Shown: piece by piece, positions 44,469-55,776 of the stretch
Layout of the letters: every line of letters starts with the position of its first letter
Numbering within the stretch: position 1 is the stretch's first letter
Assembly: GCA_965226215.1 (NCBI GenBank)
Contig: CBDDCH010000002.1
Coordinates: 2,418,001 to 2,482,000, forward strand
DNA length: 64,000 bases
Reading direction: 5' to 3'
DNA from: G963668345 sp965226215
GTDB taxonomy: Bacteria; Acidobacteriota; Terriglobia; Bryobacterales; UBA6623
The notes under the pieces: generated by a model
Databases searched by the model: none
Told to the model about the DNA's origin: nothing
Seen by the model: only the letters and a program-made list of their open reading frames with translations
Made by a program: the position numbers and the translations under genes

Positions 44469-44819
44469 TCACGGTTTCTGGAAGCCGACGTAGGGACAGT
44501 TGTCCCAATAAATGGGCGCGGCCTCCATCTTTTCCGCAAGCACCCGTGCGTGACAGACACTGCAGCAGTTGAACGACTTCGCTTTTTCTCCAACCGGAAG
44601 AATCTGAAACAGCTTTTCGAAAGCGCACAGACTACGGCCGGCCACTTTGGTCTGCGATAAGCTCAACAGGGGCCCTGATTCCTGCTGGCGCCGCACCAGT
44701 GCCGAGTAGATATTCGCCTTCAAATAGGAAGGAGCAGGCACTCCCCCGGCCTCGCCTGTTTCTAGCCTCCGAGCAAGCGTTTCGAGCTAATGCTCGTCCG
44801 ATGGAAGGTTATCGTTCAT
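44469..44819 (-). pseudogene. Small Cys-rich partner of the decayed sigma factor, in-frame TAG
   Basis: From the ATG at 44819 the reading is MNDNLPSDEH, TAG (44787-44789), then LETLARRLETGEAGGVPAP, SYLKANIYSALVRRQQ and on to SFNCCSVCHARVLAEKMEAA and WDNCPYVGFQKP. The frame is unbroken after the TAG, which is one change from CAG. The Cys pattern (CCSVCH, then C) suggests zinc binding. Its original start overlapped the end of the sigma gene, so it is presumably the sigma factor's regulator. A GTG at 44741 could still give a shortened 90-aa form. Confidence 0.7.
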
Positions 44820-45398
44820 TCCACCTCCGCTTAAACTGCAGCCGGGCACGTGCCAACAGCCGCTCGATGGCTTTCTCGGTTGGGCCATCTCCCGCGCGCT
44901 CCGCTTTTCCCAATAGCGCCATAGCAGCGCTACCGAGTAGGTTTCGGGCAGGCTCGCGAGCACCTCTCGGGTTCTGTTTTCCAGGCGCTGCCGATCCAGA
45001 GCCTGGTCGAATTTAGGCTCGCAGGCCGCCGCAACCATTACCTGGGTATTCCCTTCTTCGTCGAGGGGCTCATCGTCGCGAAGCCGGGATCGGTAATAGT
45101 CCTCGACTTTGTGCCGCGCAATGCCGAGCAGCCATGCTTTGAGCGAAGAACGCCCCTGAAACCCAGCCAGGTTTTCCAGAGCCGCTAGGAACACCTCCTG
45201 AAGTAAATCGTCGACCAGGTCAACGCGGGGAACCAGTCGGCGGTGAAGGTAGGCATAGAGCCCGTCAGAGTAGCAGGCGACGAATTCAGCCGTGGCCTTG
45301 CGGTCCTTTCGCAGAACCGCCTCGACCAGACGCGTATCTTCACCGCGGGCCGCCTCGGCAACAGCCGCCGCGGAAGCAGAGTCCTTCGTCGCCTGCAA
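44787..45398 (-). pseudogene. Sigma-70-family (ECF-like) RNA polymerase sigma factor, frameshifted in region 4
   Basis: TTG start at 45398 with GGGGGGAG upstream. Region 2 is intact (YSDGLYAYLHRRLVPRVDLV, DDLLQEVFLAALENLAGF, SSLKAWLLGIARHKVEDYY), then LASLPETYSVALLWRYWEKR leads into SAREMAQ. There the frame breaks: the correct continuation TEKAIERLLARARLQFKRRW is present in another frame and would end at a TAA at 44809-44811, overlapping the next gene's ATG. Several bases of the helix-turn-helix are missing. The ORF as it stands ends in PRKPSSGCWHVPGC nonsense. The product should not recognise -35 elements. Confidence 0.78.
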
Positions 45399-45695
45399 CG
45401 GGGCAACTCCCCCCTTAAGACAAGAGTCGCGGGAGTCGACGAATTCCCCCGCTGACGAGGAACAAAACGCGGGTTTTTTGCTGCTGCTAATGGGATGCTC
45501 GGGACGCCCGTACTTCCCGACTAATACTTGGTTGCATAAATTCAGGATAGGTTATGGGCGGACAATCCCTGGACCGCTCCCTCACGGTCGCGGCTCGGAA
45601 GACTCTGCGAACAAACCACTTCCGGGCCAGACGGACGATCGTATGGTTCTTCGGGAAAGGGCTTTTCAAATAACGCGAACTTTTGCAACCAAGCG
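45399..45695. other. Gap mostly filled by a family C element
   Basis: No gene. From 45522 the sequence is a full family C element (next entry); 45399-45521 shows nothing I can name. Confidence 0.5.
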
Positions 45696-45698
45696 CTA
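45522..45698. repeat. Family C MITE-like element, complete copy (177 bp)
   Basis: Termini TAATACTTGGTTGCATAAAT and AACTTTTGCAACCAAGCGCTA are inverted repeats beginning and ending in TA. The interior is CCGCTCCCTCACGGTCGCGG and CCACTTCCGGGCCAGACGGA. Its final CTA provides the TAG stop of the AIM24-like gene. Confidence 0.88.
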
Positions 45699-46589
45699 AT
45701 CGTTGCTTCTAAACATGTTGGTCAGCGAGCCCAGCCCACGGGATTCCCCACCACCCGATCGAGACCCAAGGCCGCCGCCCAATTCACGACGCAGTTTGGC
45801 GAGCGTCATCGTCTGGATGATCGCCTTTCCGGGCCCCTGGAGTGTCGCTAGGAACAGGCCTTCGCCCCCGAACAATCCGGTCTTGATCCCGCCCGCCAAC
45901 TGGACGTCGTAGGTGACTGACTCATCGAAGGCAACGATACATCCGGTGTCGACCTGGAGGGTCTCATCCGGTCCAAGCTCGAACTCGAGAAAATCGCCTC
46001 CGGCGTGGATGAACGCGACGCCCGGCCCGGTGAGCTTCTGCAGAATGAAACCCTCGCCGCCGAAAAAGCCGGCTCCCAGCCGTTTCGTGAAAGCGATATC
46101 GAATTGGACAGTGTGTTCAGCGACGATGAAGCCGTCGCGTTGAACGAGGATGGACTGTCCAGCGGCGAGCTCAAACGCCTGGATCCGTCCGGGAAAGTCG
46201 CCGGCCAGTCCGATCTCCCCTTCACCGCCGCTCGGCCGGAAGTGAGTCATGAACAGGGATTCCCCAGCCAACTTGCGCTTGAGCGCCCCAAAGAGCTTCT
46301 GTCCCAGTCCCTCACCGGCCATCTGGGTCCGCCATTCGACGCTGGGGGTTTTGTAGACCATCTTGCCGGCCTCGGCGTAAATCTCCTGTCCCGGCTTCAG
46401 TTTGATTTGGACAATCTGCAGGTTGTCGCCCTCGATTTTGTACTCGATGGGCTCGACGACCGCCGGCTCGGCCCAACCGGTGGGAACGGGAGCCGGAGAG
46501 CCGTCGCCGTCAGCCGTCCCGGTGCCACAGTTGGGGCAAAAAACAGCGCCCTCGGTTAACTGGTTTCCACAACTCGTACAAAACGCCAT
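45696..46589 (-). CDS. AIM24/TIGR00266-family protein with N-terminal zinc ribbon
   Basis: This 297-aa protein opens with a zinc ribbon (Cys4, Cys7, Cys18 and Cys21 in MAFCTSCG, then FCPNCG), a short linker and an AIM24-like beta-rich domain from about residue 48: IVQIKLKPGQEIYAEAGKMV, GESLFMTHFRPSGGEG, LGAGFFGGEGFILQKLTGPG and GIKTGLFGGEGLFLATLQGP. The paired FGGEG turns are the family signature. The structure is a tubby-like/double beta-roll and bacterial function is unknown. The tail is Gly/Ser-rich. The stop codon comes from a family C element inserted at the gene end. Confidence 0.88.
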   Translation of the reverse strand: MAFCTSCGNQLTEGAVFCPNCGTGTADGDGSPAPVPTGWAEPAVVEPIEYKIEGDNLQIVQIKLKPGQEIYAEAGKMVYKTPSVEWRTQMAGEGLGQKLFGALKRKLAGESLFMTHFRPSGGEGEIGLAGDFPGRIQAFELAAGQSILVQRDGFIVAEHTVQFDIAFTKRLGAGFFGGEGFILQKLTGPGVAFIHAGGDFLEFELGPDETLQVDTGCIVAFDESVTYDVQLAGGIKTGLFGGEGLFLATLQGPGKAIIQTMTLAKLRRELGGGLGSRSGGGESRGLGSLTNMFRSND

Positions 46590-46775
46590 AGCAGTGCTAG
46601 GGTATCACGGTCCCTGTGGCCGCGGAGATTCGCATGGCCAGTGGCCGGTTCCCTGCGGTAAACCGTTGTCGTTGATGTAGCCAAGCGCTAAGATAGACCG
46701 GTAGCGGGCGGGCCCGAGTGGGTGGCTTCCATTCGCGGCAACAACCCGAAACAATGCCCAAACCGAGGCAACTGA

Positions 46776-47099
46776 ATGAGCTACACCTTCAATGACCTAA
46801 AACACAAGCGGGTGGCCGACCTTCGCGAGATCGCCAAGGGCCTCGATCACGAGGCTGTGAAGGGCTACACGCAATTGAACAAGGATCACCTGCTGCAAGC
46901 CGTTTGTAAAGCCCTAGGATTAGACGTTCACGAGCACCACGACGTCAAGGGAATCGATAAGAGCGCGATCAAGGCGGAAATCCGTGGATTAAAGAAAGAA
47001 CGCGATGCGGCACTCGAAGCGCGCGATCACGCTAAGCTCAAACTGGTCCGCCGCGAGATCCACGGGCTCAAGCACACGATTAGGCGACACACGGTCTGA
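46776..47099 (+). CDS. Small Rho_N/SAP-like helical protein
   Basis: This 107-aa protein begins MSYTFNDLKHKRVADLREIAKGL. DLKHKRVADLREIA and YTQLNKDHLLQAVCKALGL resemble the helix-extended-loop-helix of Rho N-terminal (SAP-like) domains, which bind nucleic acid. The second half is charged and helical (KSAIKAEIRGLKKERDAAL, LVRREIHGLKHTIRRHT). It is probably cytosolic; a nucleic-acid-binding role is inferred from this fold only. It is monocistronic, between the AIM24-like gene and an M28 peptidase. Confidence 0.65.
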   Translation: MSYTFNDLKHKRVADLREIAKGLDHEAVKGYTQLNKDHLLQAVCKALGLDVHEHHDVKGIDKSAIKAEIRGLKKERDAALEARDHAKLKLVRREIHGLKHTIRRHTV

Positions 47100-47149
47100 T
47101 CTGGTCTTCTCGTATTCTCACCAACTCGCAAAGCGCCGCCTATGGCGAT

Positions 47150-47247
47150 GGGAAAATGGGTACAGCCACCAATTCGCTTCAGGCTAAGTGCTTTGTTTCT
47201 TGCGTCATGACGGGGGCGAATTGTTGGCAGTCCCCATTTTTCGCTCC
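47150..47247. repeat. Family E palindromic repeat, copy 2
   Basis: GGGAAAATGGGTACAGCCAC, CAATTCGCTTCAGGCTAAGT and the inverted end CGAATTGTTGGCAGTCCCCA match 44264-44362. It lies directly before the M28 peptidase start and may carry or replace its promoter. Confidence 0.8.
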
Positions 47248-47265
47248 TGCATAAACTCACCCACG

Positions 47266-48768
47266 ATGCGTAAAAGACGGATGGGCCACGGCTTCTTCCT
47301 AGTCTTGTGGCTCATGGCTTGGGCCGCCGGCGCCTCGGCTCAACCACCCGAGGCGGCTGCTTCAAAAGCCGTTTTGCAACAGGTCGCCGACTCGCCGTTC
47401 CTTGAAGAGAACCTTCGTGTCCTGTGCGATGAGATCGGCGGGCGCATGTCCGGCACGCCGGCCATGAAGCAGGCGGTGGAATGGGCCGTCGAGGCCTTCC
47501 GCGATGCCGGCGTCGACAGGGTGCAAACGGAACCGTTCATGATGCCGAACTCCTGGCAGGAAGGAGCAACGAAGATCGAAGTGCTCGCGCCGGTGGGTTT
47601 TTCCGTGCGGGGGGTTTCGTCTGCTTGGTCGCCTCCGACTCCTGAGGGCGGCGTTCGCGCCGAAGTCCTCGACGGAGGCAGCGGTGCCAGAGGGGAGATC
47701 CTCAATCTGGGAGAACGGGCTCGCGGCAAGATCCTTTTGCTCCGATCGGAACCTGTGACAACCTTTGGCGACTTGGCTGTCGAGCAACGCAAAGCAACCA
47801 TCGCTTCCCGCGAAGCCGCCGAAGTCGAAGCCGCGGGTGTGGTTTTTATGTCCACCCGGCCGCACGGACTGCTCTACCGCCACATCAACATCGTCAACGG
47901 CAAGTTGGACAGCATTCCTTCTGGGCTGGTCGCACGCGAGGACGCTCTACGAATCCTGCGTCTAATCGAAGCCGGGAAAAAGGTTGTGATGTATTTATCG
48001 CTGCCCAACGTCACGGGAGGTCCGTTCCAGGCGCGCAACGTCGTGGCGGAGATCGAAGGCAGCGAGTTGCCCCAGGAGATTGTCGTTGCCGGAGCCCATC
48101 TCGACTCTTGGGATCTGGGAACCGGATGTCTCGATAACGGGGTGAACGTTTCGTTGGTCATTGAGATCGCTCGTAGCCTGGTTGCCTCCGGAGTGAGACC
48201 GCGGCGAACCGTTCGGTTCGTTCTCTTCGGCGCCGAGGAGCAGGGTCTTGTGGGATCGCAAGCTTATGTTCGCGACCACGGGGAGGAACTCGACTCCCAC
48301 GTCGCCGTCGTGGTTCACGACATGGGGGTCGGCCGTATGGAAGGTTACTCCCTGGGCGGGCGACGCGATATCGAGCGTGGGTTGATGAGGGCGATGCAGC
48401 CGGTCGCGGGACGTGGCGCTAATGCCCACAGCTACGAGGCATTTTTCGGCAGCGACCATTTTGACTTCCTTCTGGAGGGGGTGCCGGCCCTGGTCGCCGT
48501 GCAAGACACAAGCGAATACGCCCCCACCTACCATTCGAGCGCCGACACCTTCGACAAAGTGAACTTACGGGATCTCCGCCATCAGGTCAGCATCGCCGCC
48601 GTCACCGTCTTGAACCTTGCCAACCAGACACCGCGTCTGGGCAAGCGGTTAAGCCGTCGGGAAATCAAAAGTCTGATGCGGCGGACCCAACTCGATGATC
48701 AGCTCAAGTTCTTGGGACTTTGGGACGACTGGAAGAGCGGTGAGCGCGGGCGCCGGCGAGAGGAGTGA
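47266..48768 (+). CDS. Exported M28-family zinc metallopeptidase
   Basis: I place the start at the ATG at 47266 (500 aa); the open frame continues upstream through a repeat. A signal peptide (GHGFFLVLWLMAWAAGASAQ) directs export. A PA-like insert (roughly residues 130-240) precedes the M28 core, with ligands His278 and Asp280 in GAHLDSWDLGTGCLDNG, catalytic Glu324 and Glu325 in GAEEQG, Asp in VVVHDMGVGR and His423 in PTYHSSADTFD. All are intact. Such enzymes release N-terminal residues or dipeptides (aminopeptidase or carboxypeptidase Q type). It complements the S9 peptidase in extracellular peptide use. Confidence 0.92.
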   Translation: MRKRRMGHGFFLVLWLMAWAAGASAQPPEAAASKAVLQQVADSPFLEENLRVLCDEIGGRMSGTPAMKQAVEWAVEAFRDAGVDRVQTEPFMMPNSWQEGATKIEVLAPVGFSVRGVSSAWSPPTPEGGVRAEVLDGGSGARGEILNLGERARGKILLLRSEPVTTFGDLAVEQRKATIASREAAEVEAAGVVFMSTRPHGLLYRHINIVNGKLDSIPSGLVAREDALRILRLIEAGKKVVMYLSLPNVTGGPFQARNVVAEIEGSELPQEIVVAGAHLDSWDLGTGCLDNGVNVSLVIEIARSLVASGVRPRRTVRFVLFGAEEQGLVGSQAYVRDHGEELDSHVAVVVHDMGVGRMEGYSLGGRRDIERGLMRAMQPVAGRGANAHSYEAFFGSDHFDFLLEGVPALVAVQDTSEYAPTYHSSADTFDKVNLRDLRHQVSIAAVTVLNLANQTPRLGKRLSRREIKSLMRRTQLDDQLKFLGLWDDWKSGERGRRREE

Positions 48769-48798
48769 TGGCCGGGGCAACGACCGAGAGGCATTGCC

Positions 48799-48987
48799 TC
48801 ACTCGCTTTCGCCTGTCAAAACAGACGACTGTGCTTTCGAGGACACGAAACCCCAAGCCCTGCTGCCAGATTCACACGCATAGAGAACGCGCGCCTCATG
48901 CTGCCGTTCGATCTCGTCGAGCTTCCGATTGACCTGGGCTTGCATCTCGGCCTTCACGCTATTAACTACAAGTATTTGGCCTGTCAC
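48799..48987 (-). pseudogene. N-terminal remnant of a COG3541-type nucleotidyltransferase
   Basis: The open frame covers 62 residues. From VKAEMQAQVNRKLDEIERQH the segment RVLYACESGSRAWGFVS matches the start of predicted nucleotidyltransferases (normally ESGSRAWGFASPDSDYDVRF). After SS the sequence diverges (KAQSSVLTGESE) just before the DYD catalytic pair, so the active site and about 190 residues are gone. A family C element lies directly upstream of its start. Confidence 0.7.
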
Positions 48988-49164
48988 TAGTGCTTGGTTG
49001 CATAAATTCAGGATAGGTTATAGGCGGACAATCCCTGGACCGCTCCCTCACGGTCGCGGCTCGGAAGACTCTGCGAACAAACCACTCCCTGGCCAGACGG
49101 ACGATCGTATGGTCCTTCGGGAAAGGGCTTTTCAAATAACGCGAACTTTTGCAACCAAGCACTA
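48988..49164. repeat. Family C MITE-like element, complete copy (177 bp)
   Basis: TAGTGCTTGGTTGCATAAAT at the left and AACTTTTGCAACCAAGCACTA at the right are the best-preserved inverted termini of the family. Interior as in 45522-45698. The rest of the gap to 49348 shows nothing I can name. Confidence 0.9.
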
Positions 49165-49348
49165 GCGTTCCAGGCTTCAGTTGCTTGCTGGCGCACACAC
49201 TCGCGACGAGCAAATCCGAGATTAAGAGATCACAGGCTGAGCCCCGGAAGGACCTTGATCACGCGCTGCACTGCGGCAGCTCACATAAGAAGAGCTACCT
49301 GGAACCCCACAGTGCAGTTGGTCATGGCCTCTTGGGCACAACGACAAC

Positions 49349-49987
49349 CTATGAATCCTTCAACGCGTTCAGCGCCGCGACGACTTCGTCTGGTTCCATG
49401 CGTCGCAGATAATCCGCCGTGACGTGGCGCTTGCGAACGATTCCGCCGCGGTCAACGATAAAGGTGGCAGGCGCGGGGAGATTCCAACTGCCGTCGGCGT
49501 TAAAGCTGCTGACGTCGGTATCGAAGACTCCGGTGTAGATCCACCGCACCTCGTCGGGAACTCGATAGTGCAACCGGTAGGCGCGAATGACGCTCTGGTC
49601 CGCGTCGGTCAGGAGGTCGAAGTCGAGCCGCGAGTTGTTGGGCGTCGGCTCGGAATCGTCCGGCGCAACGGCGATCACCGAAGCGCCCAACGAACGAATC
49701 CCGGGCAACGCTCTCTCGAAAGCCAGCAACTGCAGGTTGCAGACAGGACACCACGCACCGCGGTAGAAGGTGAGAACAACCGGGCCCTGGCTCAATCGCT
49801 CTTCGAGAGACACGTTTTGGCCCGCAGCGTTTGGTAGCCGGAAATCGGCCGCTTTTTCGCCGACTGCCAGTCCAGGCGCGACGCGGTTGGCATCCAATCG
49901 CGCCATAGCTTCGCCCATTTGGCGGCCAACCTCGGCAGGAAAACTGTAGCTGTGAAGCAGTTGCTGGATCTCTTCGTTGAGGCTCAT
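49349..49987 (-). CDS. Peroxiredoxin-like AhpC/TSA-family protein
   Basis: This 212-aa thioredoxin-fold protein has FYRGAWCPVCNLQLLAFERA with Cys80 and Cys83. A CxxC of this type occurs in the AhpC/TSA-like redoxin group and may act as a peroxidase or thiol reductase. The N-terminal 35 residues are helical (EEIQQLLHSYSFPAEVGRQM). AVGEKAADFRLPNAAGQNVS is the typical redoxin start, and ATFIVDRGGIVRKRHVTADY the C-terminal strand. There is no signal peptide, so it is cytosolic. The substrate, peroxide or other, is not predictable. The start at 49987 fits the family. Confidence 0.87.
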   Translation of the reverse strand: MSLNEEIQQLLHSYSFPAEVGRQMGEAMARLDANRVAPGLAVGEKAADFRLPNAAGQNVSLEERLSQGPVVLTFYRGAWCPVCNLQLLAFERALPGIRSLGASVIAVAPDDSEPTPNNSRLDFDLLTDADQSVIRAYRLHYRVPDEVRWIYTGVFDTDVSSFNADGSWNLPAPATFIVDRGGIVRKRHVTADYLRRMEPDEVVAALNALKDS

Positions 49988-50339
49988 CGGTACAAGTTTA
50001 GATGCGCGAGTTTAGGATAGCGATTCGGCGAATTATGTGCTACTTCGCCGTTGGTTTGCAAGCTGATGTGCAGGGGGTGGCGTCATCCCTGGTCGCTCCG
50101 TCGAAACCCAAAGGCTTTCATTCCCTTGGGTGGGGCATAGGCTTGGCCGTACGCCATGGCCGCTCACTGGCGTTCGCGGCTCCGATTCGGGCATGGCAAG
50201 GGTGTGCGAGAGCAAGGGACTGAACCTGGAACGCCAGTGACAGGCCAAGTGTCTGGGCTACTATGGCGCCATGACCCCTCCGAAAACAGCTCATGAACCG
50301 CTCCCTGACGCTCGCGGCTGGGAACGAGGACCCTTGTAG

Positions 50340-50381
50340 CTAGCCCGCATTTCTCACCATCTGGTGAAAAAAGCGGGCTAA
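50340..50381. repeat. Family B repeat, short hairpin form
   Basis: TAGCCCGCATTTCTCACCA directly facing TGGTGAAAAAAGCGGGCTA makes a near-perfect 42-bp palindrome: the long form's termini with no interior. Confidence 0.88.
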
Positions 50382-50409
50382 GCGAGTCGGCGATGCCGTA
50401 ACTCATCAA

Positions 50410-50435
50410 GTAGGGACAAGCGATCCCGCTTGTCC
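50410..50435 (+). repeat. GTAG-footed REP hairpin
   Basis: GTAG followed by GGACAAGCGATCCCGCTTGTCC. The foot-plus-hairpin layout matches 1327-1352 and 62022-62047 with a different stem sequence. Confidence 0.7.
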
Positions 50436-50518
50436 TAGCTGCCGCAGGCGGCTCGTTGTTCACCCGAGCAACGCCCACGGGCGGCCTACATTCCCTGGAC
50501 CGGCGAGATCGCCGGTCA

Positions 50519-51322
50519 CTACGGCTGCTTCGGCTTATCCACCATGGGCACAAAGCGTACCGGCAGCACAGTCCGTCTGCGGGTTTTTCCGGCAGCATCC
50601 TTGTCGATGACGATGAGATCCTGGGACCAACTCGACGGACCGACGGGCGCGACGAGGCGTCCCGGAGCGGCCAACTGATCGACGAGAGCCTGTGGAACCT
50701 CTTCCGGTGCGGCCGTGAGAATGATGCGGTCGAAGGGGGCGTTTGCGGGCCAGCCGAGGTAGCCGTTCGCGATCAGAACTTCGACGTTCCGATAACCGCG
50801 CTTGTGGAGGCGCTCGCGGGCCTGCTCACCGAGGCTGCGGACGATCTCGATGCTGTACACCCTTTCCGCCAACCGTGACAGCACGGCTGCCTGATAAGCC
50901 GAGCCCGTCCCGATCTCCAATACTTTGTGGTGGGGTTCGACGTCGAGCAGCTCGCTCATAAAGGCAACGATGTAGGGCTGTGAAATGGTCTGGCCGGCGC
51001 CGATCGGCAAAGGGTGGTCTTCATAGGCCTGGCGGGTAAGGCTCTCGGGCACGAACAAATGCCGGGGTATGTTTTCCATCGCCTCCAGGACGCGGGCGTC
51101 TCTGACTCCGCGAGCGCGGATCTGGAGGCGTACCATCGCCTTGCGCTCGGCTTCGTAGGAGGCCGCTGGGGCAGCGGAGGCAGAAGCAGGTGGCTCGGAC
51201 AGGCCGCTGCACCCGCTAACAAGTGTGCAGGCGAGTGCGAACAAGACGAGAAGGGTCAGGGAAAAGGCGTTGTGAGGAGCAAGCCTTTCCGACGTGTCAG
51301 GCATCTCTTCCGAGGATGGCAT
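50519..51322 (-). CDS. Exported lipoprotein protein-L-isoaspartate O-methyltransferase
   Basis: This 267-aa protein has an N-terminal hydrophobic segment ending in a lipobox (LVSGC, Cys38), so it is predicted to be lipid-anchored outside the cytoplasm. The rest is the PCMT domain: PRHLFVPESLTRQAYEDHPL, PIGAGQTISQPYIVAFM, SAM motif VLEIGTGSAYQAAVLSRLAE, VEVLIANGYLGW and FDRIILTAAPEEVP. PCMT repairs isoaspartyl residues using S-adenosylmethionine, a cofactor not normally found outside the cytoplasm, which makes the export signal notable. The C-terminal end is standard. Divergent from the permease at 51395. Confidence 0.87.
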   Translation of the reverse strand: MPSSEEMPDTSERLAPHNAFSLTLLVLFALACTLVSGCSGLSEPPASASAAPAASYEAERKAMVRLQIRARGVRDARVLEAMENIPRHLFVPESLTRQAYEDHPLPIGAGQTISQPYIVAFMSELLDVEPHHKVLEIGTGSAYQAAVLSRLAERVYSIEIVRSLGEQARERLHKRGYRNVEVLIANGYLGWPANAPFDRIILTAAPEEVPQALVDQLAAPGRLVAPVGPSSWSQDLIVIDKDAAGKTRRRTVLPVRFVPMVDKPKQP

Positions 51323-51394
51323 TAAAGGAGTCCGGGGGCAAGATTTACGAGCGTCTCTCCTAAAGGCGTCGGAAACTCGATATCCTCAAGACTT

Positions 51395-52777
51395 ATGTCT
51401 CAGCCCCAACTAGAGCGGAAACTAGGTGTCGTCAGCGCTACGGCTCTAGTCGTCTCGAACATGATCGGCGTCGGTATTTTCGCCACGACCGGCTTTCTAG
51501 CCGGGGACCTGGGGTCGCCACAGCTCGTCCTGGGGATCTGGCTCGTCGGGGCCGCCATAGCCTTGCTCGGCGCGCTGTGCTATTCCGAGTTGGGCATCAA
51601 TTTCCCGCGCTCCGGCGGCGAATACGTCTACCTTTCCGAGGCCTGGGGACCGACCTGGGGCTTCATCGACGGATGGGTCAGCTTCTTCGCCGGTTTCTCG
51701 GCTCCGATTGCCGCCACCGCTCTGGTGATTTCAGCCTACTTGGCCCACTTCTATCCCAGCCTTGACGCGGGGTATCCGGGCGCACCCGTTGTAGAGCTGG
51801 GTTTCATCACGATTCAACTTGGGGGTGCGCAACTGGTCGCTTGCGGCATCGTGATCGCCTTCACGCTGCTCAATCTCCTGGGCGTTTCGCAAGTAGCCGC
51901 ACTCCAAAATATTCTGACCGCGACCAAGCTGCTCGTCATCGCGGCTTTCGTCGTGCTGGGGTTTACGGTCGGAACGGGTGACTGGGGCCACTTCACTCAA
52001 ACGGCCGAACGTGCGTCATCGCACGGGTTGGGCGTGCAGTTCGCCATCAGCTTGGTGTTTGTCTATATGGGGTATAGCGGCTGGAACGCGGCCATCTATG
52101 TGGCCGAGGAAATCCGAGACCCCGGACGGACGCTGCCTATTGCCTTGATCTTGGGCACTTTTCTGGTGGCGATCCTCTACGTCGTCCTGAATTGCCTCTA
52201 CGTGTACGCGACACCTCTCGAAAATCTGAAGGGTGTGGTGGCAGTCGGCTCGGCAGCCTCGGCCGGTCTTTTCGGCCCTCGCGTGTCCGGGTTATTCAGC
52301 GCCGCCATGGCAGTTTCGTTGCTGGCCACGGTCAATGCCATGTGCATGATCGGTCCTCGCGTTTACTACGCGATGGCGAAGAACCGAGCTTTCTTCGCAA
52401 TCGCCGCGAAGGTACATCCGCGATGGAAAAGTCCTTGGGTGGCGGTCATTTGCCAGGGCATATGCTGTTGCCTGCTTATTTTGTTGGCAACATTCCGAGA
52501 TCTGTTCGTATACGTGGGATTCACTCTGAACTTGTTTTCGGCCCTTTCAGTATTGGCATTGTTCAAGTTTCGCAAACGTCCCGAGTGGAAACGGCTGCCT
52601 TGGGTCAGCTTCGGCTATCCCCTGCTCCCCGGTTTGTACATTGCGGTCAGTTTATGGATATTTCTACACTTCGCGTCGAGTGAAGTGAAGGTTGCCGCCT
52701 GGAGCCTGGCGACGATTCTTGTGGGGGCGCTGATTTATCACTTTTCTATCAAAAGAGGACAACCTGAGCCACACTAA
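51395..52777 (+). CDS. APC-superfamily amino-acid permease
   Basis: This 460-aa protein has about 12 transmembrane helices. VVSNMIGVGIFATTGFLAGDL is the unwound first helix with the GxGIF substrate motif. GALCYSELGINFPRSGGEYV is the conserved third-segment signature of the APC/LAT-like group. It imports or exchanges amino acids; EYVYLSEAWGPTWGFIDGW and the LAT-like layout favour neutral amino acids, but this is tentative. The frame is intact. Start at ATG 51395, 72 bp from the divergent PCMT gene, so the two may share a control region. Confidence 0.9.
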   Translation: MSQPQLERKLGVVSATALVVSNMIGVGIFATTGFLAGDLGSPQLVLGIWLVGAAIALLGALCYSELGINFPRSGGEYVYLSEAWGPTWGFIDGWVSFFAGFSAPIAATALVISAYLAHFYPSLDAGYPGAPVVELGFITIQLGGAQLVACGIVIAFTLLNLLGVSQVAALQNILTATKLLVIAAFVVLGFTVGTGDWGHFTQTAERASSHGLGVQFAISLVFVYMGYSGWNAAIYVAEEIRDPGRTLPIALILGTFLVAILYVVLNCLYVYATPLENLKGVVAVGSAASAGLFGPRVSGLFSAAMAVSLLATVNAMCMIGPRVYYAMAKNRAFFAIAAKVHPRWKSPWVAVICQGICCCLLILLATFRDLFVYVGFTLNLFSALSVLALFKFRKRPEWKRLPWVSFGYPLLPGLYIAVSLWIFLHFASSEVKVAAWSLATILVGALIYHFSIKRGQPEPH

Positions 52778-53037
52778 CCCTACAGACTTGCATCCCTTGG
52801 AAGCAGAAGCTTCCCGAGTTGCCGCCGTGAATGGGCCGGTGCGATCATGAGAGTAGGATCTGTCCCCAAGCCCTGGTAGAGTCTCTGTGAACAGGGCCGG
52901 CAAGGGCCGTCGGCGTATACAAGCTATCCACTTGCCGAGCCGATACTTGTGTGGCCCGAGAGCGGCGGCAGGCGGTCCTACTGGGTCTTTTCCGGCGATC
53001 GTCGAAGAGGACCTCAGTCCCTACACCCGGAGAAACG

Positions 53038-55764
<2,727 letters not shown>

Positions 55765-55776
55765 AGCCGACCGGGC

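Larger units (their letters stand above)
49988..50518. other. Gene-free stretch with REP elements
   Basis: No convincing gene. It contains a CCGCTCCCTGACGCTCGCGG segment akin to the family C interior (50299), a short family B hairpin (50340-50381) and a GTAG-footed REP (50410-50435). Confidence 0.5.
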
